A stretch of 64,000 nt of DNA from Nothopassalora personata (lineage: Eukaryota > Ascomycota > Dothideomycetes > Mycosphaerellales > Mycosphaerellaceae). Shown here piece by piece: positions 33,932 to 43,512 of this stretch. Each line of letters begins with the position of its first letter. Within the stretch, counting starts at the first letter, position 1. The position numbers and the translations under genes are program-made. Under the pieces are notes generated by a model. That model was given only the letters and a program-made list of their open reading frames with translations, was not told the DNA's origin and searched no databases. The stretch lies in the NCBI GenBank assembly GCA_033816765.1, contig CM066289.1, forward strand, positions 3,224,001 to 3,288,000. The letters run 5' to 3'.

Positions 33932-36450
33932 ATGAGCCAACAGCAGCAGATGGCCATGCAGCCTCAGATGGGCGCTGGCGGGCCTGTCAACGCGCCGACC
34001 CCGACCAACTCCGCCGCCCAAGACCCGGCCTGGGCCATAAAGAGACTCAACACCGCCATATACGACTATCTACTATGCTGCGAAAAGTACGAAGCTGCTC
34101 GCGCTGTGAAAGACGCATTTGCTGGCGAACTGGAACTGGGTGATCCCGTCAAGCAGTCGCCAAACCAGCGCCAAGCCAACGGCGTCGATGGCATGGACAT
34201 CGACAGCAAAGAATATGTAGGCAATCTCCATCCGGGTGTCGCCAAACGCCCGGTTGGCTTGCCTGCGCCTGCGCCCATGTCGACTGAAGATAGTCCGTTC
34301 CTGCAAGATTGGTTCCTAATGTTCTGGGAACTGTTCAACGCGAATAGGCAGCGCGGCAGACAGACTGTCGTCAGTTATGTTGGCCAGCAACGTGCAGCGC
34401 AGAAGATGCGGACTGGTCTTATGGGGATGGATCCGAATGCAGCGCAACGTGGTTACATGCTGAACAATGGCCAAGATTTGCGACAGCAAGTCATGAAGAA
34501 CGGAATGTGAGTACTAAATGCGCGTCTTGTGACAGTGTATCGCGCGACTGACCAGGTGAAAGGGCCGGCAACCCGCAAGCACAAGCACAACTAGCGAAGA
34601 TGAGGCAGATGCAGGGCCAGAATCCAGGCCAGCAAGGCGAGGCGATGCAAAGGCAAGGCTCGCAGATGGACATGAACGCTGCTCGCTCCAACTCGCCAAA
34701 TACTGGTGGTGACGCGCCTTCGCCGAAACGGCAAAGAATCGAGGGCAACATGAATCAAGCACGCCCTGGCCAACCAGGCCAAATGCCAGGCGGCAACCAG
34801 GTGGGTTCCCCATCCAACATCCCCACCTCCCACGATATCATTTCTGCACACACGCGCGAGTTGTTGCGAGAGCGCAACGTCGATCCCAACAGCGTTTCCC
34901 AAGAACAGCTTCAGAAGATGTCCGCACAGCCTACTAACGTCCAAGCAAAGTCTGTGGATGTTTATTCGCAAGCGATGCAGCAGCAAATGCAGGGTCTTAT
35001 GCAAAGAACCGGTTCTAACATGAACGTCTCAAAGGGCATGCCTCCTAACCCACAAATGGGTCCCGGTGGCGCACAGTCGAGTCCGATGAATCAGCAGGCC
35101 TTGGAGAATCAGAACGACTTTTACCAACAACAACAACCGCAACAACAACCACCACCACCACAACAACCACCGCCGCCGCAACAACCACAACCACAACAAC
35201 CACAACCTCAACAACCACAACAACAACAACAGCGAATGAACATGCCCCAGAACGGTGCAGCCGTTGCGGCCGCCGGTCCCCAAGGCGCCAACAATGGCAA
35301 TCACGCACTGCAGGACTACCAGATGCAGCTGATGCTGCTTGAGCAACAGAACAAGAAACGATTACTCATGGCAAGGCAGGAGCAGGACAGCATGTCGCAT
35401 CCTGCTGGAGTACCTGGACCCAACGGCGGTCAGTTCGCCCCTGGCATGTCGCCACAGGGTAGCAGAGCCGGCGATCCATCGCCTAACCCGAATGACATGC
35501 AACGTGGTACGCCGAACGTCAAGAAGATGGGAGGCTCCCCCAATGGCGACATGAATGCTCGCGGATCACCGACGCCAAATATGATGGATCCTGCCATGAA
35601 CCCTGCCATGAGGGCGCAGATGGTAATGGGACCTAATGGACAACCAATGATGCGCCCACCATCATCACATCCAATGGCTGCGATGTCTCAGGCGCAAGTG
35701 GAAATGATGCGCCAGAACGGACAGATGATGCCAAATGGGCCGCAATTCCCAGGTCCTCAAGGCCCTGGTGGGCAGATGATGCCAGGCCAACAGCCAGGAC
35801 AGCCGGGCCAGCCTCCAAATATGACGCCGCGACAGGGCCATATGCCTCCTCCACCTGCACCCGCAGCCGGCCCTGGTGGCACGAATCCCAGCAGTCCAGC
35901 TCAACAGCCTGCACCGCCCACACCTAACCAAGCTAACAAGGCCAAGCCAGGCGCGAAGAAGGAAGCAGCAAACAAGAAGGTTCGCCTCCCGTCCGCATTC
36001 GTTTCGCTCCGCACTGACATGATATCGCAGGCTGCTTCCAACAAGAAGGGTCAAGCTGGCGGCAACGACAACGCAGATGCGAACGCTCCACCAACGCCCA
36101 CGCCGCAGGCGCCGCAGACGCCCCAAAATGCTGCTTCTTTCAATCAAAATAAGAATATGTCGATGGCTAACGGAGTGCCTGGCCCTGGACAACCACCAAA
36201 CGGCGGCCAACCCGGAGCACCTCCTGTGCAGCAGCCTGGGACAGACATGAACGGCCAACCATTTGGCAATCTCGGTGGTGGCGACGATGCCTTTGGCGCG
36301 ATGGACTTTGCAAGTCTCGATACTGGCGATGTGCTCGATAACTTCGACTTCGACAGTTTCCTGAACAGCAATGGCGAGGGCGACGGTCTCGGCTTCGATG
36401 CAAACTTTGCTTTCGGCGATGAACAAGAACTCGATATTGGCGGCAACTAA
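33932..36450 (+). CDS. LisH-domain transcriptional regulator, FLO8/SOM1 type
   Basis: Nuclear regulator acting downstream of cAMP-PKA signalling in filamentation (FLO8 in yeast, SOM1 in Magnaporthe). The LisH dimerisation motif is at residues 34-65 (AIKRLNTAIYDYLLCCEKYE). A conserved block follows: SPFLQDWFLMFWELFNANRQ. The rest is Gln/Pro/Met/Gly-rich with a long Gln-Pro tract, and the end is acidic (DFDSFLNSNGEGD), like an activation domain. My model uses exons 33932-34506, 34563-35979 and 36031-36450 (803 residues, in frame). Intron 1 has a clear GTGAGT donor but an AAAG acceptor, so that junction is uncertain. Intron 2 is a 51-nt stop-free intron. The family call rests on LisH plus architecture. 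Confidence 0.88.
35124..35235. repeat. CAA/CCA triplet tract coding Gln-Pro
   Basis: Imperfect CAA/CCA/CCG trinucleotide array inside the FLO8/SOM1 gene. It encodes alternating poly-Gln and poly-Pro runs of about 37 residues and is likely length-variable between strains. Confidence 0.9.
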
Positions 36451-37512
36451 CGACTGCCGCTGGTACATGCTTCCTGAAATTTCTGAGACCCCCGCCCGGA
36501 ATCGCAAATTGGCATTGTCGCGTAGCCCAGCCGCCAAGGTGATAATCTGCCTCGCGCTTGAATTAGAACGGCGCACGCAGGATCGCTGGACCGTGCCGGT
36601 CTCCTAGAGCCTTTGGACTTTCGATGCTCGCTAGAACACATCTTGTCCGATGCGGACGCCATCACGTTCGATTCCATTGCCGCACATTCGACCGCGCCTC
36701 GTCATTGCCTTGGTGACAAAGTACTCATCAAGTCGACATTGCCTCTGCAAGACCTGCGAGCTGCATCTCCTAGCCATACTGGATAGACATCCCATCTTGG
36801 CAACCACCTTGGCAAGCTTCGGATACAATCAGGGCACTTGTCCACTAGGTCACGGGCGATACGCCTCCATCGGACAGGAACAGTATCGCCTACGATTCCG
36901 ACCACCTCTACTTACTTCTCCTTCGACTATCGATACCCATTCAGCAAGCGTAGCGCATGCGTTGCGCAACTTTGTTTTCCTCAAGCTCAACTATCACCCA
37001 CCACCCGCTACCAGACCACGCGCCGCGCGAAAAAGAAAGAGAGACACACGGACGCGCGGAAATACCTTTTTTGTTTTCTTACCATCATCGCTCAAGTCTT
37101 GTCCATAATCACGGAATCCGCCATCTAATCGACAGCGGACAACTGGCGCCTACAATCGCTATGTAACGAGGAGTTTTTAAAAGGATATCGCTTGGATTGT
37201 ATTTTGGCTGGGGTTGCATTGCGGTTGCTTGTTAGTAACTTGGCTCCTCTTTGTCACTGGAGATGAGGTGGATTGGATGATGTGGCGGCTTTGCGTGTAG
37301 TGCATAGTGGGGATGTATGGCGCATTCATAGATAGTGATGTATACGAGACTGACGGGTTTCGAGAATTGACCGTTTCCTGACTGATGTTTTCCTTCAATG
37401 GCAACGGCGGACTTGTTCTCGGTGAGAATTTTTTCTCTTTTTGGATGTTAGGACTTGACATTGGTGGTGATATTCACATGGAAATTATCAAGTCTGCTTG
37501 TCCTACCTACTA
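36451..37512. other. convergent 3' flanks of FLO8/SOM1 and SFI1
   Basis: 1.06 kb without a recognisable gene. Frames such as 36650-37108 (+) lack motifs. A likely untranslated region follows the FLO8/SOM1 stop. The stretch 37160-37500 is T/G-rich on the plus strand. Confidence 0.5.
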
Positions 37513-40500
37513 CTACTCATCGGTCGTACCAAGTCTCCTCGAACCACTGCCGAACCTGCTTGCGCCTGCGAACCTCACACTCTTGGCCGTCCCTCCTCCT
37601 CCCACCATCATCGATCGCCCGAGTAGGCTGTTCCTTAGCGCGGAAGGAGGCATCGGCGTCACGCCACCGGCACGAAGCTTCCTTGAGAAGGGCGTAATCT
37701 GTGGCGTCAGAGCATCAAAGACATCGCTGCTTTCAGCCGCATCTTCGGCAGGCGCGGCGCCAGTCACAGGCGCTGGGGTCGTGACATAGTAGGCAGGGTC
37801 GAAAGCCATCGGGGTAAGATGCGCCGGCGTTGGGAGCGGACGAAAGCGAGCCGTGCGTCGAGACCGTGAAGGGGTGCGCATGTATGCAGGCGTGGAAGTT
37901 CCTGCTGCTGGGGAGGGAGGAGGAGGAGCGGGTTGTCGTTCAATTGATCGCGCTGCCGCTCGACTGGCGGGCCGAAGACTTGGGCTATCGGGTTCGCGCT
38001 GCTTGTTCATCTTCGCCGCCTTGCGCTTCGCAGCTGCCGAAGACCAATGCCTGAGCATGTGTTTCCTGTGTTGATCGCGGTTGCGAGCTGCTAAAGCGTC
38101 GGCGGTCTCGGCCTTCCGAGCTGCGGTGAAGGTGACCCATTGCAGTTTCTTGAGCGCGTTGGCTAGCAGAGCAAGATCGGTTTCTTGGCGGAACAGTAAG
38201 GCTTGCTGTTCCAGGGCTGAAAGGTCAACATGTTTGTTGACTATGGCTGAAAGGGCTGAGCCGAGTAGTTTCTGGTGGTCGGTAGCCGTCGCTTGGATCT
38301 GAAGGTCGACGTATTGAGCAGTCTTTTCTCGCCACAAGTTGAAGCCCTGGGTGCCGACTCGAAAGATGCGTGTGAGCGCCCTCTGCTCGGCTTCTGCTCG
38401 CAGTTGAGCCAGGCTCGAAGCCTTTAGCCGCAATAGTGCAAAGGCATTACCAACGACCCTGGCTTTGACACGAGCTCGGACGTGAGCATAGGCTTCGCGT
38501 CGCCTCTCGTGTTGACGATCCACTGTGCGCTCATGCCACACTTTGAGTGCGCGCGTGCATAAGCAGTAGAAGCGGGCGTCCACTGCCCACTTGGCTAGCT
38601 GTCGTGCGTGTGCGGAACGCTGCTTCCATACAGCAAGCACGTCTGGCAGAGCTCGGCTATTCGAGAACTCAGTGGCAGCACGTCCGGCGTCTTCACGATT
38701 GCGTACGGCAATGTTGAGACTACGCATAGCCGAAGACAGCTTGAGACGCTTTTGACTGTCAGCGAATCTCATGCTAGCCTGCTCAAGCGCTGCGTCCTTC
38801 AGGAGCTTTGAGTCGTGCCATATAGTCACGGATCGCTGGAGGAGTCTTTGGTCCTTCCACCAACGGAACTGATGGGCCAACATGTTGAGCTTCCACCTTA
38901 AAAGATTCTCGCGTAGTACGCGGTCGTCTATCCTTTGCGCGAGCGTTCGGCAGCGGAGAAGGTCATTCCAGGTCGTCCATGCAGTCTGTAAGATGCGCTT
39001 ACGATCAACCTCGACGGCTTGTCTGTTGAAGGTAAGGGTCTTACGCCACGCTACTAGCGCACTTTGCTTGAGTCTAGTGTTGATTCTGAGCGATAGCCTC
39101 GCAGCACCTGGCACCAGCTTCGCGTGTATTTGTAAGGAGTGCATACACGCCTGAACAAGCTTGCGATTGCGACATGCTTCCGCATAGTTGACCAGATGCT
39201 GTCGCTGAGATGTAACGTGGCGTAGCTTATCGAATGCAGCTTTCATTAAACGCCGAGCATGAACGCCATACGCTTGATCTTCTTGCGCATGATGGAGTTC
39301 GACCTTTGCATGCCATCGTTGGAAGGCTTGGTGGCGTAGTCTCTGCTTGTTTCCGTTCTCGGCCCATACTTCGTGGCATTTTCGACGCCAGAACAGGAGA
39401 TACTTCTTTGCCAGGAATTCTTCATGCCGCGCTGCCCCTTGCACGCGAACCAGTGCACTTCGTATGGCTCTCTCACGCCATATTCGCAGGAACTTCTGGC
39501 ACAAGAGGCTGCGAGCTTTGAGGGCATTGGTGAGCGCGATCTCGCGCCAGCGGTTGAAGTATCTCTTTCGTAGGATCTGATGTTGTGCGAATACGGTTGC
39601 AGCTTGATCAACACCAGTCTTCCTATACCAGTGCGTGAAGCTTTTGCTCATAATCCAGCTATCACGTCTGGCTTGGGCAAGCTCAGCGTATTGTTCGAGT
39701 GTGTTCAATCGATTGCGTTCTGCTTGACGTAACATGAAGAACTCTCGTAAGATATTGAGAGGCTCCGCGAGCAATTGCCGTCGATCGTGGGCAGTCGCGA
39801 TGTTTTCTGCTTCGTCGCGTTGCAGTCTCAGAGCTTGCGCTTTGCGATGCCATTCCCGGAAGCATCGGTTGCGGTGCTTGAGGGCGGAAATGTGTTCGAA
39901 AGCATCAGCATTGTCGTCCATCTGCGTATGCGAAGGATCGAACAGCAGAGTCCGATTCCGCTGCTCCCCATAATCAGAAGCGTACTCAGACAACGGCGAC
40001 GCCTCTTGAGAGTGCTTGGGCGCTGGTTGGCGCTGTGCACCATACGGCTGGCTACTGCTTGCACTGAGCGACCTGGGCCTCGACGTGGACGCAGCATCTC
40101 CTGCTCGGTAACGTGGCCGCTTGAGTGCTCCTTGCAAAGGCCTTCCCGGCGACACATCGGCAAAGTGTGATCGTTCGCTGAGAAATGTCTCGTCCAGCCG
40201 AGCATCATCGAAAGAAACCCTTCGCTTGGGTTGCGGCTCATTCTGTTTACGAGTGCTGTCCGGTTCCTCCAGTGATCGCGTAATGCCCTCAATGTATACG
40301 TCGCCCTCATCTTCGCCTTCGGTGTCGATTACTGTAATTCCGTGCGCCTCGAGTAGGTCTCTCAGGTAGGGAACAAAATTGGTCGCATTTCCTCGACGGT
40401 GCTGCCTTCGCGCACTCTCCCCGACGCGCAGGATCCACCGGTATATCTCGTTGTCATGGCTCGATTCCAAGCCTCTAGCTTGAAGCTCGTCATCGTAGGC

Positions 40501-40674
40501 GTCGAAGATGGCCTTGATCGGCGGTTCAGTGGCTCGAGACGCAGCTTTGCAGATGTTGTCGAGAATGACGATTTCTAGGGATATGTCAGCTAACGTAGAG
40601 AAAGCACGAATATGACCGTACATACGATCATCTGTCAGCCCGGGCAGCTCTTGGTCGGGAGGCAGACCATTCAT
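37513..40674 (-). CDS. SFI1: SFI1, centrin-binding spindle pole body protein
   Basis: Half-bridge protein of the spindle pole body that forms a long helix decorated by centrin (CDC31). Exons 40674-40626 and 40574-37513 (1036 residues, in frame) flank a 51-nt intron. That intron has a GTATGT donor, a GCTGAC branch site and a CCCTAG acceptor, and no stop. Removing it gives GLTDDQIVILDNICKAASR, which fits the start of fungal SFI1 better than the read-through. Residues about 280-890 contain repeated units with the SFI1 pattern of hydrophobics plus W-x2-(K/R), for example FREWHRKA, FTHWYRKTG, FNRWREIAL, FLRIWRERAI, LLRWKLNMLA and LRHWSSAAAKR. The C terminus is basic and Ser/Pro-rich (RTPSRSRRTARF), suited to phospho-regulation. 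Length and layout fit fungal SFI1. Confidence 0.92.
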   Translation of the reverse strand: MNGLPPDQELPGLTDDRMYGHIRAFSTLADISLEIVILDNICKAASRATEPPIKAIFDAYDDELQARGLESSHDNEIYRWILRVGESARRQHRRGNATNFVPYLRDLLEAHGITVIDTEGEDEGDVYIEGITRSLEEPDSTRKQNEPQPKRRVSFDDARLDETFLSERSHFADVSPGRPLQGALKRPRYRAGDAASTSRPRSLSASSSQPYGAQRQPAPKHSQEASPLSEYASDYGEQRNRTLLFDPSHTQMDDNADAFEHISALKHRNRCFREWHRKAQALRLQRDEAENIATAHDRRQLLAEPLNILREFFMLRQAERNRLNTLEQYAELAQARRDSWIMSKSFTHWYRKTGVDQAATVFAQHQILRKRYFNRWREIALTNALKARSLLCQKFLRIWRERAIRSALVRVQGAARHEEFLAKKYLLFWRRKCHEVWAENGNKQRLRHQAFQRWHAKVELHHAQEDQAYGVHARRLMKAAFDKLRHVTSQRQHLVNYAEACRNRKLVQACMHSLQIHAKLVPGAARLSLRINTRLKQSALVAWRKTLTFNRQAVEVDRKRILQTAWTTWNDLLRCRTLAQRIDDRVLRENLLRWKLNMLAHQFRWWKDQRLLQRSVTIWHDSKLLKDAALEQASMRFADSQKRLKLSSAMRSLNIAVRNREDAGRAATEFSNSRALPDVLAVWKQRSAHARQLAKWAVDARFYCLCTRALKVWHERTVDRQHERRREAYAHVRARVKARVVGNAFALLRLKASSLAQLRAEAEQRALTRIFRVGTQGFNLWREKTAQYVDLQIQATATDHQKLLGSALSAIVNKHVDLSALEQQALLFRQETDLALLANALKKLQWVTFTAARKAETADALAARNRDQHRKHMLRHWSSAAAKRKAAKMNKQREPDSPSLRPASRAAARSIERQPAPPPPSPAAGTSTPAYMRTPSRSRRTARFRPLPTPAHLTPMAFDPAYYVTTPAPVTGAAPAEDAAESSDVFDALTPQITPFSRKLRAGGVTPMPPSALRNSLLGRSMMVGGGGTAKSVRFAGASRFGSGSRRLGTTDE

Positions 40675-41055
40675 GTGAGGGTCCTACGAAGGCTGTCGAG
40701 GATGTCGACGTTGTTTTCGGCGGACGCGCTTCGAGTATGGGACGGTCATCTGGTGCGTCGTTCCATCGGCTGTGAAAGGTGACTTCGCCGTGCGTGCGCG
40801 GTGAAATGCGCTGTAGTCCTACCGAGATGCAAATGTTGGTGTAGTGAAGACGCGACTGAAGCGCTTGTTACGCGCTTGTGTTGTTGTGTTGTTGATACCT
40901 CATTGGCGCGCAATCGTGATTGAGAAAAGCCCTTAGCTAGCTTCCGTTGCTACCGAGCCTGTCATGGTCTCTGACGACTTCTAGGGCCCAGTCAGTGCAT
41001 GTCGTCGACATGGCTGAACCATCTCCAGTGTTCCCTGGATCATCACCATCTCCTA
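40675..41055. promoter_or_regulatory. bidirectional promoter, SFI1 / twin-CX9C gene
   Basis: 381 bp between divergent start codons, containing both promoters. GC-rich near the SFI1 side, with a TTGTTGTGTTGTTG stretch at about 40880-40895. No named operator recognised. Confidence 0.45.
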
Positions 41056-41337
41056 ATGCCCGGGAGGACAAGACCCATTGAGAAGTTCGCAGAAGCGACG
41101 GCCAAGTGCTCGCCTGAGGTATGTCGTCGGCGGGCTCACCAGACCCTCTGCTAACGCTCAAGTAGGGCGCGGTCTATGGCAAGTGCGTGGCGGCATCTTA
41201 CCAGAATGTCAAGAAAGATATGTGCGCGAGAGAGTTCCTGGCATTGAAAGACTGCTATCTTGTACTGACCCCGAGCCTTCTTTTGTAGTAACACGACGCT
41301 GACATGACCACAGAAGGCAGCAGGCAGAAAAGGATAG
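41056..41337 (+). CDS. 60-residue twin-CX9C mitochondrial protein, NDUFAF8-like
   Basis: Small spliced gene easily missed by ORF scanning. Exons 41056-41118, 41166-41261 and 41314-41337; introns of 47 nt (GTATGT-AGTAG) and 52 nt (GTACTG-CACAG). The product is 60 residues. Cys18 and Cys28 are separated by nine residues, as are Cys41 and Cys51. This is the twin CX9C signature of proteins imported into the mitochondrial intermembrane space by MIA40. RPIEKFAEATAKCSPE followed by YGKCV, and MCAREFLALKDCYLKA, resemble human NDUFAF8 (C17orf89), a complex I assembly factor partnered with NDUFAF5. The motif is seen directly; orthology is inferred. The last exon is only 24 nt. It is divergent from SFI1. 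Confidence 0.85.
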
Positions 41338-42699
41338 GATAGTGTTTTGGCGCTATATCTGTCGCCACAGCATGGCCAGACCTATGCACACGTCAGCAGG
41401 CCGACAAGCATGTGCACCGACTAGATAGCCTCCGCCGATATGAAGCAATGTGCATGAGCATTCGGCTTAAACACGTCAGGCGCTGCTAATACTTGTTCGG
41501 CGAGTGCCATGAGAAAATCCTGACTCCATTCCTGGAAGTGACAATCGGCCGCATCGGCATGAGCAATTGTCATAGACCTATCAAGAATACAAGAGGCAGT
41601 CTACGGCAGAGACAATGCGATGTACGGCATGCCACAGATACGGCCATCAACGCACTGCAAGCTGTTCACAGTACGAGCTGCTGCCAGCCTTGGACTGCTG
41701 CCGTCAAACACCGCCTCTACAGAAGTCCAGAAGACGTCTTGGCCTTGGCACATCCCAGCCGATATCTAGGCAAACATCTTGAACAATACGTATCTGAGAA
41801 GATGTCTCGTTCCCCTTGTCGGTATGCTGCCGAGCTGCCGGCATATCCGTTGACTGAGGCGAACAGAGACAGGAACATCCGGGCTCGGCTGGACCGAAAT
41901 GGCAATGTTGATCTCACAATAGACTTTCGTGACGCCGTTAATGTCCCTGTGAAGAAGGCGTTACGCCACATTTTGTTAGGTTGTGCCTGCTCTCACTTCA
42001 GCCCTGCTTAGTCAGGTTTCATGGTACGGTGGGTTGGTTCAGCTGGGTGAAAGTATTTTCCGTTTGACGTTGTGAGAAATCTTAGTGCCCAGAGCGCCGG
42101 AACTGCCGTTGTGGTAGTTATGAAGGGTCGCGGCGCCGGGTGTTTGATGGAGTTCGGCAGGCACAGCAATAATCGCTTGGACGGCGCACACGTCAGATAG
42201 CACTGAAGGGGACCGACGTTGCCGCCTGTCCTTGGGGGTATCATTAGTCAGAACCTTGGATGGCGCTGAATCTTCTGGTTACTCCTGATCTCCTCGGCGG
42301 CATTTTTCATTCCCTTGGTGCCTTTTCTTCCTGGAGACTTGTCCGAAGATTGTGCTTGATGGGTCTGTCCCGCTACCGTGGTCGAGTTGGAATTGTTACA
42401 GACCAAATATGATTCAGATCGAGGACGCGGAAGAACGTACCTGTCGACGAGAAGAAGCTGTTGCGCTCGAGAGAGAATCATAGTCTGGCTGTTCCTCACC
42501 CAGTCTCGACACTCGTTGTCCTAGCAGATCTCGAGACTGCGCTATCGCTGATCACCCAACGGACTTGCGACGGCTTGCATCTGTGCAGTGTTCGCTGGTA
42601 TGTCATCGACGCTTCGTGATCTGCACGATATCGATGAGCTGCACTGCGAGGTGATGTTTATAAGTCCAGCCTAGCAAACTCTTCAGAACTTCTCAGACT
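41338..42699. other. intergenic, no convincing gene
   Basis: The longest frame, 41493-42011 (+, 172 codons), has no motif, and such a length is expected about once or twice by chance in a window this size. A reverse frame, 42499-42248, is Ser/Asn/Gln-rich without a domain. The missing N-terminal half of the transporter pseudogene at 42700 is not recognisable here. Confidence 0.45.
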
Positions 42700-43259
42700 G
42701 ACCTTGCCCAGTTACACATAGGCATAGGCGGCGTTTTCGCAGCCTTCACAGTCGCCTTCCTCCTCGACTGAAACTACAGACAACACGCTCCACGTCTCAA
42801 CGTCTCCTGGATCCAGTCCGCCAGACCGCTCTTTCCGACTTCCCTATCGAGGTAGCTCGATTCAGATCGGGCCGCCTCTGCTCATCCTTACTGCCTTCGG
42901 GCTCATGGCCTACGGCTGTTCCATCAACTGGAAGATCAGCCTCGCAGGACCAATTATCACTTTGTTCTTCGTCCGGTACTGCTCAATCGGACCTTCCGAG
43001 GCGTCGCACGTCCTGCTGGTCCACATCTATCCTGGCCAGCGGGCTGCTGTCACTATCTTGTGAGTTGTCTTTTAACTGCTGGAGCAACGGCTGTGAGCCA
43101 GCCGATGACCAATGTAACGGGAATGGGTGGGCTTACATGATCCTGGCGGCTGTCTTCCTGGTCTCAGTCGTGGGTACGGTTGCGTGCATGAGGTATGGGA
43201 CTTTTTGGAGGAGCGTGAAGAAGGGAGGGCTGAGAGTCTGCAACGACAGAGGAATGTAG
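42700..43259 (+). pseudogene. decayed MFS transporter, C-terminal fragment
   Basis: Sequence of a major facilitator superfamily transporter is spread over all three plus-strand frames. About 42703-42800 reads GIGGVFAAFTVAFLLD, then TGA where the family has Trp, then NYRQHAPRL. A second frame reads DFPIEVARFRSG. The next, from about 42870, reads LILTAFGLMAYGCSINWK and ends in a stop at 43061. Then TAGATAVSQPMTNVTGMG appears in one frame and WAYMILAAVFLVSVVGTVAC in another, ending at 43259. At least one nonsense change and three frame shifts are therefore needed. The drug/sugar efflux type is suggested by the segment order, but substrate cannot be told. CA and TG dinucleotides are not depleted, so the decay is not RIP-like. 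Confidence 0.75.
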
Positions 43260-43512
43260 AACAGTGATATGATAGTACTACTACGTAAATGTAATGCATG
43301 AAGAGAACGTTCTGGCAGTTGAGATTGCAGTGAAGGTCTTACAGTCTTGCAATGCATGAAATGTGCCTGTAGCACGTAACAAGGCTTCGTCATGCACACG
43401 GAAGACCCATGCAGTGAAGCAGAATGAGAAAGGATGAATTAAGGTTGTTCTGTTCCGGGCGAAGACGCAGTATTGCATCAAAGGACCGCAGCTCGACAGC
43501 ATCTTCCTCCTT

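Noticed and set aside
33470..34021. 183-codon minus-strand frame opposite the FLO8/SOM1 leader
   Set aside because: Gly/Arg/Val-rich shadow of the C/A-rich leader; no domain.
35665..36576. 303-codon open frame on the minus strand opposite the FLO8/SOM1 gene
   Set aside because: It is the antisense shadow of a Gln/Pro/Met-rich coding region; composition is Arg/Leu/His/Trp-rich with no motif.
41493..42011. 172-codon plus-strand open frame
   Set aside because: No motif, no compatible exons, and one or two frames of this length are expected by chance in 64 kb at this GC content.
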